Source of the DNA: CALINF01 sp039980455
GTDB lineage: Bacteria > Pseudomonadota > Gammaproteobacteria > Pseudomonadales > Halieaceae
Length of the DNA stretch: 64,000 nucleotides
NCBI GenBank assembly: GCA_039980455.1
Contig: JBDXCG010000003.1
Span: 1,116,001-1,180,000 of the forward strand
Direction of reading: 5' to 3'
The notes under the pieces: generated by a model
Databases searched by the model: none
The model's input: only the letters and a program-made list of their open reading frames with translations
What the model was told of the DNA's origin: nothing
Shown here: piece after piece, positions 53,902 through 63,271 of the stretch
Numbering within the stretch: position 1 is the stretch's first letter
Layout: each line of letters begins with the position of its first letter
Program-made: the position numbers and the translations under genes

Positions 53902-56900
53902 ATGCTATTAGAGGAAACCCTGGCAACCGATAGCGCAACGATGCAATCACTGCGCCGCTTTTATCGCGAGCGTGAAGATCGAGTGCTACAGCACTTGTTA
54001 CCCATCGCTGACATTAGCAGCGCCGCAAGGAGTCGCGCTTGGGAACGGGCCCGACAGCTTGTGGTTGAAATCCGTCGCCGACAGGTAGGCAAAGGCGGCG
54101 TTGATGCGCTGCTCAACGAGTTCGCATTATCGACAGAGGAAGGCGTTGTACTCATGTGCCTCGCAGAAGCGCTTCTGCGCATTCCAGACAGTCTGACTAT
54201 GGATCGCCTTATCCGTGACAAACTCGCCAGCGGCAATTGGAGCGCGCATCTAGGCAATAGCGACTCCCTCTTCGTTAACGCGTCTGCGTGGGGCTTGTTG
54301 CTGACCGGCAAGGTTGTCACTTACAACGACGAACACAGTGAAGAGCAGTTTGGCCTGCTGAAGAAAACAATGGGCCGCGTTGGCGAGCCCGTGATTCGCG
54401 CATCGGTACGCTATGCAATGCAGATTATGGGCACGCAATTTGTCATGGGCACTTCCATTAACAGCGCCGTCCAGCGAGCGCGAGAGGAAGAAGCCCGGGG
54501 TTATCGCTACTCCTACGATATGCTCGGTGAAGGCGCACGCACAATGGCTGATGCCGATCGCTACTACGATAGCTATATGAATGCGATTGAAGTTATCGGT
54601 CAGGCTGCCGCTGGTCGCGGCCCCTACGATAGCCCTGGTATCTCCGTCAAATTGTCTGCGATTCATCCTCGCTATGAGTTTTCCCACCAGCAACGAGTCG
54701 TTACCGAACTGGTTCCGCGTCTGCAGAACCTCGCTGAGGCTGCCAAACGTCATAATATTGGGTTTACAGTGGACGCCGAGGAAGCGGACCGTTTGGAGAT
54801 GTCATTGGATATCATCGAGAAAGTGTTCTCGAGCCCGCCGTTGGCTGATTGGGATGGATTTGGTATCGCCATTCAGGCTTACCAAAAGCGTAGCATCTGG
54901 GTGATTGAGTGGGTGCGCGAGCTAACCCAGCGAGTGGGTCGACGCATGATGGTTCGTCTCGTTAAGGGCGCCTACTGGGATACTGAAATTAAACTCTCTC
55001 AAGTGGAAGGGTTTGAAGACTTCCCCGTATTTACGCGTAAGGCAGCTACTGATGTGTCCTATCAAGCCTGCGCACGCAAGCTGTTGGAATATCGCGACAC
55101 ACTCTATCCGCAGTTCGCCACACATAACGCTTATACAGTGGCAACCGTACTCGAGATGGACGAGTCGCGAACCGGCTACGAGTTTCAACGCCTCCACGGT
55201 ATGGGTGATGCGCTGTATGACCAGGTTGTACAGGGTGAATCTGTTCCATGTCGTATCTACGCGCCTGTAGGAATTCACGCTGATCTACTGGCGTATCTGG
55301 TTCGACGTCTGTTGGAAAATGGCGCCAATAGCTCCTTTGTTAACAATATCGTCGACGAAAACATACCCGTAGAGTCATTGCTGGAAGATCCTGTCGAATT
55401 GGCGCGCAGCTGGACCAACGCCTCAAATCCACAAATTGCCAGCCCAGCTGAACTGTACGGAAGCGAAAGACCCAATGCCGCTGGCTTTGATCTTACTGAT
55501 TGCGTAGCACTTGAACAGGCTCGCTCTGCGATGCAAACCACTCTTGCGTCCCTACCGCTTAACTTTGCAACCAGCGACGCACAGCTGGACATTCGCAACC
55601 CCGCAGATCATGCCGAGTTGGTGGGTACTGTGAGCCTGGACGATGCACGTTCTATGACAACCGCATTGGAGCGTACGAGCGGCGCTTTCGATGCATGGCA
55701 GGCAACAGATGTTAAGGAACGCGCACGATTGCTCTTTGCGCTGGCCGATGCGTTAGAGACTCATCGAGACGAGCTCATTACATTGTGCTGCAAGGAGGCA
55801 GGCAAGACGATTCCAGACAGCATCGCAGAAATCCGCGAAGCGGTAGACTTTTGCCGCTACTACGCACAGCAGGCGGTCGAGCAAAACTTCACTGGGCAAG
55901 GATTGCGAGCGCGCGGTGTTATTCTTTGTATTAGCCCGTGGAACTTCCCGCTTGCGATATTCCTGGGGCAGATCGCCGCTGCGCTAGCAGTTGGCAACAC
56001 GGTGATTGCCAAACCTGCAGAACAGACCAGCTTAATCGCGCTACGCACGCTCGATATTATCCGGAGCTGTGGTTTCCCCGACGATGCCGTGGTGGCCGTA
56101 ATCGCCAGAGGCCCCGACGTGGGTCAGTACCTTGTACCAGACGCGCGCATCAAGGCCGTGATGTTCACAGGCTCTACCGAAACCGGAGCAGTGATTGCCA
56201 AAACATTGGCGGAGCGCGCTGACGCTCCCGTCCCATTGATCGCAGAGACTGGCGGCCAAAACTGTATGCTGGTGGACTCAACCGCGCTGCCGGAACAGGT
56301 AGTCGACGATGTGATCATGTCGGGATTTCAGAGTGCAGGACAGCGGTGCAGCGCATTGCGGGTACTGTTTCTACAGGAAGATATTGCCGACAAAGTCATC
56401 GATATGATCATCGGAGCAATGAAGGAACTCACCATTGGGGATCCCGCTTTGCTGAGTACTGATATCGGGCCAGTCATCGATGTGCAGGCACTATCAAGAC
56501 TACAAGCTCATGCGCAGTTTATGAGTAACAGCGGGCGCCTGCTCTACCAGTGTGATGCTCCTTCTGAGCAGGGAAATACATTTTTTGCGCCGAGGCTTTA
56601 CGAGATCAGCAATCTATCATTGCTGGAGCGTGAGGTCTTCGGACCCGTCGTGCACGTTGTTCGCTACGGCGCCGACGCTCTCAATGACGTAATAGACCAG
56701 ATTAACGAAACCGGCTATGGGCTTACATTCGGCATCCATAGCCGTATCGAGGACATCACGTCGTACGTTGCCCAGCGGATTCAGGCAGGCAACATATACA
56801 TCAACCGAAACATGATCGGCGCCATCGTCGGCGTCCAGCCCTTCGGCGGGCGTGGTTTGTCGGGCACCGGCCCTAAAGCGGGTGGTCCACAATATTTGGG

Positions 56901-57660
56901 CCGACTCGTCACCACCGGGGCGGAAGCGGAAAATGCCGACGGCCAGCGACCATTACCTGCCGCCGATACAGGTAGTGCCGTGGAAGCATTGCAAATTGCG
57001 CCAGCTGCTCAGAAGGAGTGGAATCAACGTTCGCTGAACGACCGACTGTCGACACTGCGCCAATTCATCGCGCGTTATTCCCAGCGTCCCGCCGATGAGC
57101 ACTCCGCAATACTGGAGGAAACTCTGGCCGCTGCGCGCAGTCAGTTGCTCTACGCTCGCGATGTGCTGGAACATCCGCTTGAGCTTCCCGGGCCTACGGG
57201 TGAGAGCAATCAATTATTACTGGAAGCTCGTGGTCAGTTACTGCTCGTTATAGACAACCGCGAACACACCGGGGAGTATCTACTGGCGATGTTGTCTGCG
57301 CTAGCAGGCGGCAACGTGGTGACAGCACTTGCGGAAGAGGAGCTATTAGCAGAGTGGCAGGAAATAGTTTCAGAACTGATACAAGCAGGTTTGCCTGAGC
57401 ACTGTGCCAGCGTGGCATCACTGCCGGCTGCGCGTGACGCATTGTCATCACCTTATGTAGATGGCGCGATGATACATGCCCGCAGCGCTTACCTACACGA
57501 CGCAGCGAGGCTACTCGCCCAGCGCAAAGGGCCTCTGATACCACTGATCACTTGCGTCTCGCCGCACACTCTGCTGCGTCAAACGCTGCTGGAAAAAACG
57601 GTGAGCGTCGATACCACGGCCGCTGGCGGCAACGCCTCACTAATGACAATGGCGAGCTAG
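53902..57660 (+). CDS. putA: Bifunctional proline dehydrogenase/glutamate semialdehyde dehydrogenase PutA, no DNA-binding domain
   Basis: This 1252-residue membrane-associated enzyme oxidises proline to glutamate. It lacks the N-terminal ribbon-helix-helix repressor domain of E. coli PutA. After a helical arm (residues ~1-130) comes the FAD-binding proline dehydrogenase barrel (~residues 180-460; VKGAYWDTEIK, HNAYTVA). The aldehyde dehydrogenase domain (~residues 560-1030) has PWNFPLAIFLGQ, ETGGQNCML and the nucleophile Cys816 in GQRCSALRV. A further C-terminal domain (~residues 1040-1252) follows, the type B architecture. Since it cannot repress itself, another regulator must control it. Confidence 0.95.
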   Translation: MLLEETLATDSATMQSLRRFYREREDRVLQHLLPIADISSAARSRAWERARQLVVEIRRRQVGKGGVDALLNEFALSTEEGVVLMCLAEALLRIPDSLTMDRLIRDKLASGNWSAHLGNSDSLFVNASAWGLLLTGKVVTYNDEHSEEQFGLLKKTMGRVGEPVIRASVRYAMQIMGTQFVMGTSINSAVQRAREEEARGYRYSYDMLGEGARTMADADRYYDSYMNAIEVIGQAAAGRGPYDSPGISVKLSAIHPRYEFSHQQRVVTELVPRLQNLAEAAKRHNIGFTVDAEEADRLEMSLDIIEKVFSSPPLADWDGFGIAIQAYQKRSIWVIEWVRELTQRVGRRMMVRLVKGAYWDTEIKLSQVEGFEDFPVFTRKAATDVSYQACARKLLEYRDTLYPQFATHNAYTVATVLEMDESRTGYEFQRLHGMGDALYDQVVQGESVPCRIYAPVGIHADLLAYLVRRLLENGANSSFVNNIVDENIPVESLLEDPVELARSWTNASNPQIASPAELYGSERPNAAGFDLTDCVALEQARSAMQTTLASLPLNFATSDAQLDIRNPADHAELVGTVSLDDARSMTTALERTSGAFDAWQATDVKERARLLFALADALETHRDELITLCCKEAGKTIPDSIAEIREAVDFCRYYAQQAVEQNFTGQGLRARGVILCISPWNFPLAIFLGQIAAALAVGNTVIAKPAEQTSLIALRTLDIIRSCGFPDDAVVAVIARGPDVGQYLVPDARIKAVMFTGSTETGAVIAKTLAERADAPVPLIAETGGQNCMLVDSTALPEQVVDDVIMSGFQSAGQRCSALRVLFLQEDIADKVIDMIIGAMKELTIGDPALLSTDIGPVIDVQALSRLQAHAQFMSNSGRLLYQCDAPSEQGNTFFAPRLYEISNLSLLEREVFGPVVHVVRYGADALNDVIDQINETGYGLTFGIHSRIEDITSYVAQRIQAGNIYINRNMIGAIVGVQPFGGRGLSGTGPKAGGPQYLGRLVTTGAEAENADGQRPLPAADTGSAVEALQIAPAAQKEWNQRSLNDRLSTLRQFIARYSQRPADEHSAILEETLAAARSQLLYARDVLEHPLELPGPTGESNQLLLEARGQLLLVIDNREHTGEYLLAMLSALAGGNVVTALAEEELLAEWQEIVSELIQAGLPEHCASVASLPAARDALSSPYVDGAMIHARSAYLHDAARLLAQRKGPLIPLITCVSPHTLLRQTLLEKTVSVDTTAAGGNASLMTMAS

Positions 57661-58745
57661 CCTATACCCCAATCTGCGAGCACTTGCTCTGTATCGGTAC
57701 CCGCAACACGCGAGCCATGCTGTACTTCGGAGGCAGTGCGGCTAAAGCGCGGAGCGGGTGCTGGCTGCACCATGCCATCCACCTCTATGTAGGTCTCTCG
57801 CGCTACATTGTGTGGATGCTGCTGCGCTTCGATAAAATCCAATACCGGTGCAAAACAAACATCGGTGCCTTCCATCAGTTCACACCATTGCGCCTGGGTT
57901 TTGGACTTAAAGATGATCGTCAGCTTGTCAGTCAGCTCTGGCCAGAGCGACTGATTGTTCTGTTCGCCAAAAATTGCGGGGTCGAGCTGTGCCTTTTCCA
58001 TAAGCAACGCGTAGAACTGCGGCTCGATAGAGCCAATAGAGACATATTTGCCATCGCTTGTTTCGTACGTATCGTAGAAATGCGCTCCCGAGTCCAGCAA
58101 GTTGACTCCACGCTTGGTGCTCCACATGCCCATAGCATGCAGTGAATTGAACATCGCCATTAAAATGGCAGAGCCATCTGTCATTGCGGCATCCACTACC
58201 TGTCCCTGCCCGGAGTCTCGCACTTCATACAATGCTGCAAGCAACCCCATCACCAAAAACATGGTGCCGCCGCCGTAGTCTCCTACAAGGTTGAGCGGTG
58301 GTACGGGTTTTTCATCGGCGCGGCCCATCGCGTGAAGCGCACCCGACAGTGATATGTAATTGATGTCGTGACCAGCAGCCTGCGACAACGGGCCCGTTTG
58401 ACCCCAGCCGGTCATGCGACCGTAAATAATTTTAGGGTTACGTGCCAGACAATCGTCGGGGCCAATACCTAGTTTTTCCGCAACGCCCGGCCTGAAACCT
58501 TCGAATAAGATATCGGCTTTCTCGACCATCTTCAGTAGCGTCTCCACACCCTCTTCGCTCTTCAGGTTAAGCGCAATAGAGCGCTTACCCCGGCGGCTAC
58601 AATCGGGCAATGGCTTACCGCCCGGGGCGGCCCCGCGTTCGATAGAGATGACCTCAGCCCCGAGATCGGCCAACAGCATACCTGCCAATGGACCCGGTCC
58701 AATGCCTGCCAGTTCAAGAACTTTTACACCTGCCAAAGGGCCCAT
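57657..58745 (-). CDS. Alpha-methylacyl-CoA racemase (CaiB/BaiF family)
   Basis: This 362-residue family III CoA-transferase-fold enzyme has the racemase residues His126 and Asp127 in AAGHDINYISLSGALHAM and Asp156 in NLVGDYGGGTMFL. These positions match the catalytic His126 and Asp156 of the Mycobacterium tuberculosis MCR enzyme exactly. Racemases of this kind convert 2R- to 2S-methyl acyl-CoAs so that beta-oxidation can proceed on methyl-branched, terpenoid or sterol side chains. GAGGAAA precedes the ATG. An AraC regulator diverges from it; its TAG overlaps the putA stop by 4 bp (CTAG). Confidence 0.92.
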   Translation of the reverse strand: MGPLAGVKVLELAGIGPGPLAGMLLADLGAEVISIERGAAPGGKPLPDCSRRGKRSIALNLKSEEGVETLLKMVEKADILFEGFRPGVAEKLGIGPDDCLARNPKIIYGRMTGWGQTGPLSQAAGHDINYISLSGALHAMGRADEKPVPPLNLVGDYGGGTMFLVMGLLAALYEVRDSGQGQVVDAAMTDGSAILMAMFNSLHAMGMWSTKRGVNLLDSGAHFYDTYETSDGKYVSIGSIEPQFYALLMEKAQLDPAIFGEQNNQSLWPELTDKLTIIFKSKTQAQWCELMEGTDVCFAPVLDFIEAQQHPHNVARETYIEVDGMVQPAPAPRFSRTASEVQHGSRVAGTDTEQVLADWGIG

Positions 58746-58916
58746 AAGGTTTCCTCATATCGATTGAATGCGCTGCGCTAGCGCTAATTTATGCGTACCA
58801 GACTCTGCGTCTGACCCTTGCGAATGTTGGGGTTTTGCACGGAACCGCACAATGACAGTGCATCCGGCAAAAATTGACATTAGAATACAGCCCCTTTGGA
58901 ACGGTTTAGCAGCCTC
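58746..58916. promoter_or_regulatory. Divergent control region of the racemase and araC genes
   Basis: This 171-bp region must hold both promoters. It contains the perfect 10-bp palindrome GCGCTAGCGC (58775-58784), a short inverted repeat CAGAC-TCTGC-GTCTG (58800-58815), and an inverted pair TTTTGC/GCAAAA spanning about 58835-58875. Any of these could be regulator sites. A TTGACA hexamer at 58874-58879 has no good -10 at 16-18 bp, so the araC promoter is unclear. Confidence 0.45.
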
Positions 58917-59927
58917 ATGGAATCATCAACCATTCCCAGTCCTTTCGTCGTCAAGATGCTCGAAGGCGCTCGCGGCCAGGGCTACAACCTGGACCGTATT
59001 CTTCAGGATTGTGGCATCGCGCCATCGGTGCTCGAGGAGAAGCGCTCTCGCATCACATTTCGTCAGTTGTCCGATCTGAGCCTGGCATTGATGGAATTAA
59101 TGGACGACGAAAACTACGGCCTACTTGATCGACCCTCTCGCTGCGGCTCGTTCAAGCACGCGTGTTACAGCGCATTGAACGGCTCCACTGTAGAGCGTGC
59201 GATGGGTTTATTGGCAGAGTTTTCCAACTTGATGGATCTGGGTTTGGTGTTTCAGGTAGTCGCCGGGCGCGACACTCGGCAGTACCGTTTGATCCGCAGA
59301 CCGGGCGCGCGGATTCGCAACAGCTATGCGATCGAACACATTCTGCTCAACCATCACCGCACACTGTGCTGGATGGCGGATGAACCAATACCCGTTCTAC
59401 GGGTAGATTTGGACTACCCGGCCCCGGAGTATGCCGGAGCCTATCGCGCAATGTTCTACAACGCGCCCGTACACTTCGGGCAGAAATACGTCGCCCTCAC
59501 GTTCGCCGAGGCTTCCATGAACCTGCCTGTGGTCAAAAACCTCAAGCAGCTCAATCAATTTCTGCAAGCTATGCCATTGACGCTACTGTCGCAAACGATC
59601 GCTGCGCGCACATTGTCTGCTCAACTACGCGCCTGGCTGGAACGACGTCTGCGCGAAACGCAAACGATGCCTTCGATCGATGAAGCAGCTGCACAGTTTG
59701 ACTTGCATCCACAGACCTTCAGACGCTCGCTGAAAAAAGAAGGGTTAACGTTTCAAGCGCTCAAAATGCAGATTCGAAGAGATTTGGCAGTAGACTATTT
59801 GAACACTCGCTCGGACAGCATCGAGACTATTGCGCAGACACTCGACTTCTCGGAAACAAGCGCGTTCATTCGGGCGTTTAAATCCTGGACTGGATTTACG
59901 CCTCTGGCATTTCGCAAACTCTGCTAG
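58917..59927 (+). CDS. AraC family transcriptional regulator (PF12625-type N-terminal domain)
   Basis: This 336-residue regulator has the arabinose-binding-like domain of the OruR/ArgR-type AraC group in its N-terminal two thirds (IRNSYAIEHILLNHHRTL, FGQKYVALTFAEASMNLPV). A C-terminal double HTH (~residues 225-336) has FDLHPQTFRRSLKKEGLTFQ and DFSETSAFIRAFKSWTGFTP. The ATG at 58917 is preferred over TTG at 58896. Regulators of this group often control catabolic genes for hydrophobic or steroid-like compounds. It likely controls the divergent racemase gene; a wider role on the OYE-DLH-thiolase genes is inferred. Confidence 0.9.
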   Translation: MESSTIPSPFVVKMLEGARGQGYNLDRILQDCGIAPSVLEEKRSRITFRQLSDLSLALMELMDDENYGLLDRPSRCGSFKHACYSALNGSTVERAMGLLAEFSNLMDLGLVFQVVAGRDTRQYRLIRRPGARIRNSYAIEHILLNHHRTLCWMADEPIPVLRVDLDYPAPEYAGAYRAMFYNAPVHFGQKYVALTFAEASMNLPVVKNLKQLNQFLQAMPLTLLSQTIAARTLSAQLRAWLERRLRETQTMPSIDEAAAQFDLHPQTFRRSLKKEGLTFQALKMQIRRDLAVDYLNTRSDSIETIAQTLDFSETSAFIRAFKSWTGFTPLAFRKLC

Positions 59928-59946
59928 TTAGAATGTGTTTTACGCT

Positions 59947-61230
59947 TTAGCGCTCGGCTAGCCACGCTTTTTGCAGACCCATAATGCGACGCGTGGCTGC
60001 AAACGGAGTGATTGCGGGTATCGCCCTGCCCTGCGTCCCAAGTTCATCAAGCTGTGCATAGAACCAAAACTGCACACCGAAAGTCGCCATCGCGCGCAGA
60101 GGCTTGATTGCATTTAGCCAACTCAGCCACGGCGGGAAGAACGCGAGCTCGTTTTCGTAGCGCGGTAATTCATCTAGCCCACTGAGTAATTGCTTCGGCG
60201 CGTCAGTCATCACACACATGGGCCGCCCTAGGCCAATCAGGTCAGCCCCGCCACTTTCCACAGCTTGCTCCATCACCTCACGTTGACGGAAACCCCCAGT
60301 CACCATCAAGGGAATCGACACCTTCTCCTGCATGGCTAACGCGAAATCAACAAAATAGGCCTCGCGCATTTTGGTCGAATGGCGCACCTCTTGTTCTTCA
60401 ACTTCTTCCATACCCTCAACGCCCAACAGCTTGGGTTGCTCGTAGGTGCCACCTGAAATTTCGATCAGATCAACACTGGCCTCCTCCAACCATTTCGCCA
60501 CCTGCAGGCTATCTTCAAAGGCAAAACCACCTTTCTGGAAGTCAGCGCTGTTTAACTTTACGGCGACCGGAAATTCCGGACCCACGGCAGCGCGCACGGA
60601 GGCAACACACTCTAAGAGTGCTCTGGCGCGATTCTCAAGGGAACCTCCGTATTCATCCGTTCGCTGGTTGCTGCGGGGGCTCAAAAACTGCGACAACAAG
60701 TAGCCGTGAGCTGCGTGTACCTGTACACCAGTAAAACCCGCGTCCTTGCACGCGGCCGCACACACGCCGAAGCGTTTAACGATCTCTTCAACCTCTTGCG
60801 TGGTCAACGGCACGGGTACGCCAAACTGCCCACCCGGCAAGCCAAGTTTCACTGCACTGGGCGCCTTGGGATGCTTGTTCACATTCGTTTGCGTCTGTCG
60901 TCCGGCGTGGCTGATCTGCCCCCAGAAGTGGTTGCCGTTGCGAGTGGCCGCAGTGGCCCAACTCGCTAACGCAGCTCGCATCTCGTCGTTGGGCACACTA
61001 TCTACAATCACATTGCCTGGACGCTCCAGATGATCGGCATCTACCTGAATATTTCCTGATAGCAGCATTCCCGCGCCACCATCGCTCCACAACCCATAGA
61101 GTGTTTCCAACTCTGCTGTGGGAAGGCCTGCCGGCGAAGCCAAGCCCTCTGTCATTGCGGCTTTCGAAAGCCGGTTTGAAATGACAGCACCGCAGGGAAG
61201 CGTCAATGGCTGCGTAAGGGATTCGATCAT
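59947..61230 (-). CDS. NADH:flavin oxidoreductase, old yellow enzyme family
   Basis: This 427-residue FMN-dependent TIM-barrel oxidoreductase shows the family motifs WGQISHAGRQT (~residue 110), VHAAHGYLLSQFLSPRSNQRT (residues ~174-194, split), DEYGGSLENRARALLE and VTGGFRQREVME. It probably reduces activated C=C bonds of unsaturated carbonyl compounds, or could act as a 2,4-dienoyl-CoA reductase-like enzyme, but the C-terminal iron-sulfur and FAD domains of those are missing. Its C-terminal ~70 residues extend beyond the barrel. It ends 19 bp from the araC stop. Confidence 0.9.
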   Translation of the reverse strand: MIESLTQPLTLPCGAVISNRLSKAAMTEGLASPAGLPTAELETLYGLWSDGGAGMLLSGNIQVDADHLERPGNVIVDSVPNDEMRAALASWATAATRNGNHFWGQISHAGRQTQTNVNKHPKAPSAVKLGLPGGQFGVPVPLTTQEVEEIVKRFGVCAAACKDAGFTGVQVHAAHGYLLSQFLSPRSNQRTDEYGGSLENRARALLECVASVRAAVGPEFPVAVKLNSADFQKGGFAFEDSLQVAKWLEEASVDLIEISGGTYEQPKLLGVEGMEEVEEQEVRHSTKMREAYFVDFALAMQEKVSIPLMVTGGFRQREVMEQAVESGGADLIGLGRPMCVMTDAPKQLLSGLDELPRYENELAFFPPWLSWLNAIKPLRAMATFGVQFWFYAQLDELGTQGRAIPAITPFAATRRIMGLQKAWLAER

Positions 61231-61252
61231 CTCGATAACTCCTGAGAAAGAA

Positions 61253-61972
61253 CTAAGTAAAGATTTCGTCTAGAAAGTTTTGCAGTGCCTGCGTAGAGCG
61301 CCGATCGGCTGCCTCGCTATAACCCAGACCCATATCCGGCGCATTGGCTTCCGGATTAGTGAATGCATGCAACGTGTTGCCATACGCATGAATCTGCCAG
61401 TCAGCGCCAGCCTCGGACAGCTCGCTGCCAAGCGCTGTCATCGCCTCTGGCGCAGCCATGGGATCATCATAGCCGTGAAGACAAAGCACTTTTGCCGTGA
61501 TGCTAGGCGCAGGTAGGTTATCGGCCGGCATAAAGAGTCCATGAAAACTAGCCACACCCAGCACATCACTGCCAGAGCGCGCGAGATCGAGCACAGTAAG
61601 CCCGCCGAAGCAGAACCCAATCGCAGCCACTTTACTCGCCTCAACCTCGTCCTGCTCACGCAGCGCCGTGATGGCCGCAGCGATGCGAGCTTGCAATGTA
61701 GCGCGATCTTCTAGCAGAGGCGTCATCAACGCGTTGTTCTCTTCGGGCGTCGTTCCGCGTACTCCTTTGCCATAGAGGTCTACTGCAAAACCCACGTAAC
61801 CCGCCTCGGCCAGGGACTGTGCCCTGGTCTCCTCGAATGCACCGCGCCCTGCCCAGGTATGGGCAACGGCGACGGCCGGTTGCGGTCCCACCGAGGCGTC
61901 ATCCCAAAACAGGCGACCCTCCATCAGTGTGTCACCGCTCTGGTATTCGATCAGGCGTGAGTGAATAGCCAT
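61253..61972 (-). CDS. Dienelactone hydrolase family protein
   Basis: This 239-residue alpha/beta hydrolase has the cysteine nucleophile in AIGFCFGGLTVLDLA (~residue 122), the acid in HGYDDPMAAPE (~residue 171) and the His in GNTLHAFTNPEA (~residue 202), the Cys-Asp-His triad of dienelactone hydrolases. Many such proteins act on esters other than muconolactones, so the substrate is open. It lies 22 bp upstream of the OYE gene and 4 bp downstream of the thiolase gene on the same strand, one unit of three. Confidence 0.9.
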   Translation of the reverse strand: MAIHSRLIEYQSGDTLMEGRLFWDDASVGPQPAVAVAHTWAGRGAFEETRAQSLAEAGYVGFAVDLYGKGVRGTTPEENNALMTPLLEDRATLQARIAAAITALREQDEVEASKVAAIGFCFGGLTVLDLARSGSDVLGVASFHGLFMPADNLPAPSITAKVLCLHGYDDPMAAPEAMTALGSELSEAGADWQIHAYGNTLHAFTNPEANAPDMGLGYSEAADRRSTQALQNFLDEIFT

Positions 61973-61976
61973 CGTG

Positions 61977-63164
61977 TTACTCCACTACTGCGTCGACACG
62001 CTCAACGATAGTACCGTTGGCAGTACCTCCGCCTTCGCAGATGGCCAGCAGACCATAACGTTTGCCGGTGCGCTCTAACTCGTGCACCAGCGTTGTCATA
62101 AGCTTGGCGCCAGTGCCGCCCAGCGGGTGACCCAAAGCCTGCGCACCACCATTTACATTGAGCTTTTCGATGTCAGCACCAAGTGCCTTGGCCCACGACA
62201 ACGGCACCGAACCAAACGCCTCATTCACCTCAAACAAGTCGATATCGTCCAGACTCATGCCGGCTTTTTCCAGCACCTTGCGCGTAGCCGGTATCGGACC
62301 TTCCAGCATAATCACGGGGTCTGAACCAATAACGCTCATGGCAACAATGCGTGCCATGGGCTTGAGCCCCAGCCGCTTGCAGGTGGCACCGTTAGCGATC
62401 ATCACTGCTGATGCACCATCACATATCTGCGACGCATTGGCCGCTGTAAGAACGCCGCCTTCGGCCATAGGCTGCAGGCCTGAAATTGCACCGAGTGTGG
62501 CATCCAATCGAACGCCCTCGTCCTGCGTATGCTGCTCTTGCGTGCCGTCTTCCAGCTCGATCTCTATGGGTGTGATCTCGCGGTCGAAGCGACCTTCATC
62601 GATAGCCTGCTTAGCCTTCAGATGGCTAGCCAACGCGAATTCGTTCAGTTCATCTGAGGTCAGCTCATATTTCTTAACGAGCATCTCGGCACCGGCAAAC
62701 TGATTAAACTGTACACCGGGATAGCGCTCTCCGATTTTCTTACCGTAGGGAACACCATGGTCCGCCTTCATACCGTCAATTATGCTCGCACCAATCGGCA
62801 CCTGACTCATGCTTTCCACGCCACCCGCAATCACCAGGTCTTGGGTGCCCGATAGCACTCCCTGAGCCGCAAAATGGATAGCCTGTTGGCCAGAGCCGCA
62901 CTGACGGTCAACCGACGTGCCCGGTACGACTTCCCCTAGTACCGAGGATAGGCACACGTTGCGGCCGATATTGCCAGACTGAGCACCCACCTGAGAAACA
63001 CAGCCGAATATCAGGTCGTCAATTTCTTCTACAGCAACACCCGTGCGTTCAACCAGGGCATCAACCACTGCTGCGCCAAGGTCTATTGGGTGAATGTTTG
63101 AGAGGCGACCGTTTTTGCGCCCACCGGCGCTGCGTACTGCTCCGACAATATATGCGTCTGTCAT
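61977..63164 (-). CDS. Acetyl-CoA C-acyltransferase (thiolase)
   Basis: This 395-residue thiolase has the nucleophile Cys in VDRQCGSGQQAIHFAAQ (~residue 91), the His of NVNGGAQALGHPLGGTGAK (~residue 350) and the second Cys in ICEGGGTANGTIV (~residue 380). The motifs and the His/Cys arrangement mark a degradative acyltransferase. The ATG at 63164 begins MTDAYIVGAVRS; the frame open to 63221 is an extension without support. It is the first gene of a thiolase-DLH-OYE unit and is a likely step of fatty or branched acyl-CoA breakdown. Confidence 0.93.
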   Translation of the reverse strand: MTDAYIVGAVRSAGGRKNGRLSNIHPIDLGAAVVDALVERTGVAVEEIDDLIFGCVSQVGAQSGNIGRNVCLSSVLGEVVPGTSVDRQCGSGQQAIHFAAQGVLSGTQDLVIAGGVESMSQVPIGASIIDGMKADHGVPYGKKIGERYPGVQFNQFAGAEMLVKKYELTSDELNEFALASHLKAKQAIDEGRFDREITPIEIELEDGTQEQHTQDEGVRLDATLGAISGLQPMAEGGVLTAANASQICDGASAVMIANGATCKRLGLKPMARIVAMSVIGSDPVIMLEGPIPATRKVLEKAGMSLDDIDLFEVNEAFGSVPLSWAKALGADIEKLNVNGGAQALGHPLGGTGAKLMTTLVHELERTGKRYGLLAICEGGGTANGTIVERVDAVVE

Positions 63165-63240
63165 TGGGTAATTTCTCCGTCCAGCATGAATGAGCGCTGA
63201 CGGTGTCCCGACAGCGGGCAACTAGACTATTACAAAGTGA

Positions 63241-63258
63241 GGGGGTTGTAGAACCCCC
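63241..63258 (-). terminator. Possible terminator of the decarboxylase gene
   Basis: A perfect 7-bp stem GGGGGTT/AACCCCC (63241-63247 and 63252-63258) with a 4-base loop lies 13 bp after the decarboxylase stop. On the minus strand it is followed by TCACTTTG, a poor U-tract, so efficiency is uncertain. Confidence 0.5.
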
Positions 63259-63271
63259 CGCAGAAGAGAAA

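Noticed and set aside
57552..58145. A 197-residue plus-strand open frame opposite the racemase gene
   Set aside because: It lies fully opposite putA's end and the racemase, which has conserved catalytic residues, and shows no family motif.
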